Of a stretch of DNA of 10,643 nt, positions 7,590-10,643 are shown piece after piece. Position 1 is the first letter of the stretch, and each line of letters opens with the position of its first letter. This DNA is from an uncultured Steroidobacteraceae bacterium (GTDB lineage: Bacteria; Pseudomonadota; Gammaproteobacteria; Steroidobacterales; Steroidobacteraceae). The notes beneath the pieces are model-generated. The model had not been told where the DNA came from and made no database searches. It was given only the letters and a program-made list of their open reading frames with translations. The stretch lies in the NCBI GenBank assembly GCA_955652795.1, contig CATPBQ010000336.1, positions 1 through 10,643 on the forward strand. The letters are read 5' to 3'. A program made the translations under genes and the position numbers.

Positions 7590-7655
7590 GGATGCCCCCG
7601 TTCGAGTTGTTGTTGCGCGGTGTTTTCAGGCATCTTGCCGCGTTGCGGGGCATCC
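7590..7655 (-). promoter_or_regulatory. Inverted repeat in the divergent intergenic region, leader of the DUF1499 gene
   Basis: GGATGCCCC at 7590-7598 is perfectly repeated in inverted form as GGGGCATCC at 7647-7655, with a 48-base spacer. Within the spacer a smaller inverted pair, CGCGG (7616-7620) and CCGCG (7638-7642), could form a nested stem. In the DUF1499 message the right-hand arm would pair with the G-rich stretch just before the ATG. The region 7587-7688 must carry promoters for both divergent genes, but I found only weak -35/-10 matches. Confidence 0.3.
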
Positions 7656-7688
7656 GCGCAAATACGCGCTTAGGGAGCGCAGCGAGCC

Positions 7689-8534
7689 ATGATCGGCATC
7701 ATCGGTGGTAGCGGTTTGTACGCCATGGGGGAGTTGGGGACGCCGCGCGCGCACACGGTGACGACACCGTTCGGGGCGCCGTCCTCGCCGCTCATGACCG
7801 GGACCCTGCGCGGTCGCGAAGTCGCATTTCTCGCGCGCCACGGCCTGCAGCACCAGCTGCTGCCCGGCGAGATCAACTTCCGCGCCAACATCTGGGCGCT
7901 GAAGAGCCTCGGCGTGCGCACGGTGATCGGCGTGTCGGCGGTGGGGAGCCTGCGCGAAGAGATCCGCCCCGGCGATCTCGCGCTGCCGTCGCAGTACCTG
8001 GACTTCACCACAGGAACGCGTGCCGCGAGCTTCTTCGGCGGCGGGCTGGTCGCGCATATCTCGAGCGCGCAGCCCATCTGCCGCGCCACGGCCGCGCTGA
8101 TCGCGCGCGTGGCGCGCGCCAGCGCCGTGGCGCTGCACGAGGACAAGACCTACGCCTGCGTCGAGGGTCCGCGCCTCGGCACCCGCGCGGAGAGCCTGTT
8201 CCTGCGCGCAGCGGGTGCGGACGTCGTCGGCATGACCAACGTGCCGGAGGCATTCCTCGCCCTGGAAGCGCAACTCGGCTACTGCACCATCGCGGTAGCG
8301 ACCGATTACGACTCGTGGCTCGAGGATCCAACACAACATGCATCGGCGGAACAGATACTGAAGCTGTTCCGCAGCAATCTCGGCCGCGTGCAGCAGCTTC
8401 TCGCCGCGACGGTGGCCGAGTACCGGGAGGACGAGTCACGGCCCTGCCGCCAGGGGCTGCGTGGCGCGCTGCTCACCCCGCGCGAGCAGCTGAACGCCGA
8501 ACAGCGCGCGCTGCTTGAGTTCCTGCAGACCTGA
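7689..8534 (+). CDS. mtnP: S-methyl-5'-thioadenosine phosphorylase (PNP/MTAP family)
   Basis: A 281-residue cytoplasmic enzyme that splits methylthioadenosine with phosphate to adenine and methylthioribose-1-phosphate, recycling the by-product of polyamine or homoserine-lactone synthesis. Motifs: IGGSGLY at 5-11 with phosphate-binding Ser8, LARHG at 48-52, INFRANIWALKSLGV at 62-76, SAVGSLREE at 83-91, PGDLALPSQYLDFTTG at 94-109, CVEGPRLGTRAES at 157-169, GMTNVPEAFLA at 181-191 and ATDYDSW at 204-210. Asp205 and Asp207 in ATDYD are the adenine-recognising type, whereas methylthioinosine phosphorylases and 6-oxopurine enzymes have Asn here, so MTAP is favoured over MTIP. The usual Phe-Ser of EGPRFSTR is Leu-Gly. 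The start is ATG 7689, with AGGGAG about 11 bases upstream. It is the only plus-strand gene and stands alone, without other methionine-salvage genes. Confidence 0.92.
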   Translation: MIGIIGGSGLYAMGELGTPRAHTVTTPFGAPSSPLMTGTLRGREVAFLARHGLQHQLLPGEINFRANIWALKSLGVRTVIGVSAVGSLREEIRPGDLALPSQYLDFTTGTRAASFFGGGLVAHISSAQPICRATAALIARVARASAVALHEDKTYACVEGPRLGTRAESLFLRAAGADVVGMTNVPEAFLALEAQLGYCTIAVATDYDSWLEDPTQHASAEQILKLFRSNLGRVQQLLAATVAEYREDESRPCRQGLRGALLTPREQLNAEQRALLEFLQT

Positions 8535-8555
8535 AGCGCGCCCTCATGCGCTCAG
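8531..8555. terminator. Stem-loop between convergent genes
   Basis: CTGAAGCGC (8531-8539) can pair with GCGCTCAG (8548-8555), giving 8 base pairs with one bulged A around an 8-base loop. The stem covers the stop codon of the methylthioadenosine phosphorylase and lies in the 27-base gap before the end of the convergent radical SAM gene, where a shared two-way terminator is expected. No T-tract follows in either direction. Confidence 0.35.
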
Positions 8556-8561
8556 GGGCAG

Positions 8562-9503
8562 TCAGTGCCCCCGGGTCTCGCTGCACGACGCGCCGTATTT
8601 GAAGCAGCTGAAGCAACGATGATGTCGCAGCATGACGCGCCGGCCGAGGCTCTCGCTGAGAGTTCCGCCCTGATCGTAAGCCGGATCATCGTCCACCAGC
8701 GTGCAGGCGTAGACCCGCATGCGCCCGTTGTGCTTCACCACCATCTTGCTGTACGCGCACATGAACTCGCGCCGCGTGGCTTCACTGTGATACTGCGTCA
8801 TGCAGTTCTGCGTCAGGTGCGGCACGGGCGGCTGCGTGCCGGGGGCGCCGAAGTCCGGGAACGCCACGATGTTCAGATCCTGCGGCAGCGCGTGCGCGTG
8901 CATCAGCCGCCGGTAGGCGTCCTCGACCGCGGTACGGTTCTCACCCGGCTCCATCTGCCGCGCGACCGACACCCGAAAGCCGGCGCCGTGCAGCAGCGCG
9001 AGAGTCTGCCAGGCCTTGAGGAAATTCCCCTCGCCGCGCCCGGCGTCGTGCCGCGCGCGCTCCGGGAAATCGATACTCACGCGCAGTGCCAGTGCGTGCG
9101 GCCGTGCCCGCAATTCCGCGAGCTGCGCCAGGCGCTTCGGCACCGCGTCGACGCCGTTGGTCAGCACCAGGCACGGCGCGCGCTCCAGCGCGTACGCAAG
9201 AATGCGCACGAGATCCTTGATGAGGAACGGCTCGCCGCCGGTGAAGGAGAACTGCCGCACGCCGAGCGTGACCGCCTCATCGATGAAGGGTTGCAGGTCC
9301 GCGAACGTCACGCGCCCGAGGCGCCGATCACCGGGCCGGGAGCCTTCCAGACAGAACGGACAGGCGAGATTGCACGCTGTGCCGGTGTGAAACCACAGCT
9401 CCGAGAGGGTGTGAGGCTGGATGTAGCCGCGTGCCTGCCCCAGCGGAGTGAACAGCCATTCGTCGCGGCACAGGCTCGCGCCGGCCGCATCGCCAACGCT
9501 CAC
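8562..9503 (-). CDS. Radical SAM enzyme with C-terminal cysteine cluster (SPASM-like)
   Basis: A 313-residue protein starting at GTG 9503, whose GTG overlaps the glycosyltransferase stop as GTGA. The radical SAM iron-sulfur motif CNLACPFC (Cys44, Cys48, Cys51) is preceded by ELWFHTGTA; the SAM-binding FTGGEPFL lies at 87-94, LVLTNGVDA at 112-120 and RVSIDFPE at 141-148. The C-terminal part has further cysteines at 234, 249, 267, 297, 300 and 307, including CFSCFKYGASC, consistent with a SPASM/twitch-like domain that binds one or two extra iron-sulfur clusters. Enzymes of this type modify peptides or small molecules by radical chemistry. The substrate is unknown. Overlap with a TIGR04283-type glycosyltransferase suggests a shared pathway. 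It differs from the arsenosugar enzyme ArsS, whose cluster motif continues with a CHVDAGP-like sequence; here CLEGSRPGD follows. Confidence 0.88.
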   Translation of the reverse strand: MSVGDAAGASLCRDEWLFTPLGQARGYIQPHTLSELWFHTGTACNLACPFCLEGSRPGDRRLGRVTFADLQPFIDEAVTLGVRQFSFTGGEPFLIKDLVRILAYALERAPCLVLTNGVDAVPKRLAQLAELRARPHALALRVSIDFPERARHDAGRGEGNFLKAWQTLALLHGAGFRVSVARQMEPGENRTAVEDAYRRLMHAHALPQDLNIVAFPDFGAPGTQPPVPHLTQNCMTQYHSEATRREFMCAYSKMVVKHNGRMRVYACTLVDDDPAYDQGGTLSESLGRRVMLRHHRCFSCFKYGASCSETRGH

Positions 9504-10258
9504 TGCCGCGCCTCCCGCGCCCGCGATGCGCGATACCAGCGCTCGAGCGTCACCGGATCGATGCCCAGTACGAAAGCCAGCGCCAGCGTACGGTTGCGCA
9601 GCGTGCGCCGCAGCAGCCCCTCGCGCTGCCAGCGGCGCTCCGAGACCGTCATCGGCAAAGGCACGGCGACGAAACGCCGGGTGCGCCTGAGGGCACGCAC
9701 CAGCGCCACTTCTTCGAACAGCGGCTGCGGGCCGATCCCGGGACTTGAGTCGTACGCCGCACGGGTCACGAAAATGCCCTGATCGCCGTACACCATCGAC
9801 AGCCGGCAGCGCCACGCGATGCACGCTTCCAGGAAGCGCTTCAGAGGGCTGCGCGCGCCGCCGAAGCGGAACCTGAAGTAGCCGCCCGCCGCGCCCGCAG
9901 CCGTAGCCTCGCGAATGGCGTATGCGGCCTGCGCGTGGGGCTCACAGTCGGCATGCACCATCCACAGCACACCCGCGCCCGCGGCCCGCGCTGCGGCGAT
10001 GCCGGCATTCAGTTGCACCCCCCGTCCGGCCCGGGACGGCATCCAGGTGCAGCCGGCGCCGCGGCACAGGGCAGCGGTGGCCTCGCTCGCGGCGCCATCG
10101 ACCACGATCACCTGCTCGGGAGGCATGGCGAGCCGACCCAGGAGCGGCAGCAGGCGCGCCAGCGCGGCGTCGTCGTTCAGAGTGGGAACCACGACCGCGA
10201 GGCGTGTTGCGGCCGAATCTGTCGCGGGCGAATCTAAAGAGTGCGCTTCAGCCACCAC
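9500..10258 (-). CDS. Family 2 glycosyltransferase, TIGR04283 type
   Basis: A 252-residue GT-A fold transferase. Features: AVVVPTLNDDAALARLL at 21-37 (first strand), VIVVDGAASEAT at 50-61 with nucleotide-binding Asp54, SRAGRGVQLNAGIAAAR at 75-91, VHADCEP at 101-107 (the His-Ala-Asp metal motif), GGYFRFRF at 125-132, VYGDQGIFV at 156-164, PLFEEVALVRALRR at 179-192 with the acidic base region, and SERRWQREGLLRRTLRN at 206-222. This pattern, especially YGDQGIF and SxRRW, is that of the TIGR04283 transferases found with radical SAM enzymes and in arsenosugar/selenosugar pathways. Only GTG starts are available, at 10258 or 10255, both inside the end of the flavoprotein gene (about 25-base overlap). 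The usual VDGGSxD is altered to VDGAASE. The membrane is not predicted to be crossed. Donor sugar and acceptor are unknown. Confidence 0.87.
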   Translation of the reverse strand: MVAEAHSLDSPATDSAATRLAVVVPTLNDDAALARLLPLLGRLAMPPEQVIVVDGAASEATAALCRGAGCTWMPSRAGRGVQLNAGIAAARAAGAGVLWMVHADCEPHAQAAYAIREATAAGAAGGYFRFRFGGARSPLKRFLEACIAWRCRLSMVYGDQGIFVTRAAYDSSPGIGPQPLFEEVALVRALRRTRRFVAVPLPMTVSERRWQREGLLRRTLRNRTLALAFVLGIDPVTLERWYRASRAREARQ

Positions 10259-10643
10259 CTGAGTGTACCCGCCGTGAACGGCGTGAGTCGCGTGCGGCTG
10301 TAGCTGTCCAGGATACGCCGCAGGTACTCCGAGCGCGTCGGGTACGGGAGCACCAGCGAGCCGAGGCTCTTCAGGCCCAGCCCCCGGGTCAGCGCCAGCA
10401 CCAGGGGCGCCAGCTGCTCGCCGGCGTCCCTGCCGACGATGGTGGCACCCAGGATCCGGTCCGACCCGCGCGCGGTCAGCACTTGCGCAAAACCGTCGGC
10501 CGCGTCGTCGGTCTGGCCGCGATCGAGCTCGCCGAACTCCACGCGGTAGCGGTCGAAGGCACGGCCGGCCCCCTGAAGCTCCCGGCTGGTGGCCCCCACG
10601 TGCGCGAGCTCCGGCCGGGTGTAAGTGCACCACGGGATGACCA
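10234..10643 (-). CDS. Mercuric-reductase-like FAD disulfide oxidoreductase, C-terminal part
   Basis: The last 135 residues of a gene that runs off the right edge; the frame is open from the edge to TAG at 10234-10236. The visible part is the pyridine nucleotide-disulfide oxidoreductase dimerisation domain: VIPWCTYTRPELAHVG at the beginning, then FGELDRGQTDD, ILGATIVGRDAGEQLAPLVLA, and GLKSLGSLVLPYPTRSEYLRRI near the end. In lipoamide dehydrogenase the last motif carries HxHPT with a catalytic His; here it is PYPT, as in MerA-like proteins of unknown substrate. The C-terminus ends LRWWLKRTL and lacks the two adjacent cysteines of true mercuric reductase, so mercury reduction is unlikely. The active-site CxxxxC is outside the window. 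Its end overlaps the glycosyltransferase start by about 25 bases, which places it first in the radical SAM cluster seen here. Confidence 0.87.
   Translation of the reverse strand, partial: VIPWCTYTRPELAHVGATSRELQGAGRAFDRYRVEFGELDRGQTDDAADGFAQVLTARGSDRILGATIVGRDAGEQLAPLVLALTRGLGLKSLGSLVLPYPTRSEYLRRILDSYSRTRLTPFTAGTLRWWLKRTL

Noticed and set aside
8565..9782. Plus-strand open frame (405 codons) opposite the radical SAM and glycosyltransferase genes
   Set aside because: It runs antisense across two genes with clear motifs; the composition is that of a shadow frame.
9504..9824. N-terminal extension of the radical SAM frame up to 9824
   Set aside because: It is inside the glycosyltransferase gene, reads as a low-complexity shadow, and the GTG at 9503 gives a normal domain start and a 4-base overlap.
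8562..10258. Arsenosugar synthesis pair (ArsS with its glycosyltransferase)
   Set aside because: The glycosyltransferase fits, but the radical SAM cluster region and the extra C-terminal cysteines differ from ArsS, and no arsenic genes are visible.
10234..10643. True mercuric reductase (merA)
   Set aside because: The C-terminus lacks the vicinal cysteine pair needed for mercury binding, and no mer genes are nearby; only a MerA-like flavoprotein is supported.

Overview
The window reads as one stretch of chromosome from a high-GC proteobacterium. The closest protein resemblances I recognise (YadG/YadH, the gamma-type GshA, the MtnP-like phosphorylase) point to a gammaproteobacterium. A deep-branching high-GC lineage such as Nevskiales, Steroidobacterales or Xanthomonadales is plausible but not proven. 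Genes are densely packed, several overlap by 4 bases, and most lie on the minus strand. I see no rRNA, tRNA, CRISPR array, insertion sequence or phage gene, and no clear sign of recent transfer.

Layout, left to right. (1) The first 62-63 codons of a PAP2-family membrane phosphatase run off the left edge; its AT-rich upstream region holds a strong CRP/Vfr-like site. (2) A minus-strand operon runs 3075 to 384: an ABC exporter ATPase (YadG type), its ABC-2 permease (YadH type), and an ATP-grasp ligase resembling the cycloserine enzyme DcsG. Both junctions are 4-base stop/start overlaps. (3) A minus-strand pair runs 4653 to 3223: a 66-residue small protein, then a six-helix membrane diguanylate cyclase starting at TTG. 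(4) A minus-strand operon runs 7586 to 4833: a DUF1499 membrane protein, a DUF962/Mpo1-like membrane protein and glutamate-cysteine ligase (gshA). (5) Divergent from it is the only plus-strand gene, a methylthioadenosine phosphorylase (mtnP type). (6) Convergent with that, a minus-strand cluster enters from the right edge: the C-terminal end of a mercuric-reductase-like flavoprotein, a TIGR04283-type glycosyltransferase and a radical SAM enzyme with extra C-terminal cysteines, all overlapping.

Most genes are housekeeping or signalling functions: glutathione synthesis, purine/methionine salvage and c-di-GMP. Two groups look like less-described pathways. One is the exporter coupled to a DcsG-like ligase, which suggests synthesis or modification of a small amino-acid-like compound together with its transport. 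The other is the flavoprotein / glycosyltransferase / radical SAM cluster, which resembles the architecture of arsenosugar or selenosugar pathways but uses a different radical SAM enzyme. Intergenic stretches are all shorter than 300 bases; the larger ones (190-383, 3076-3222, 4654-4832, 7587-7688) are described below.
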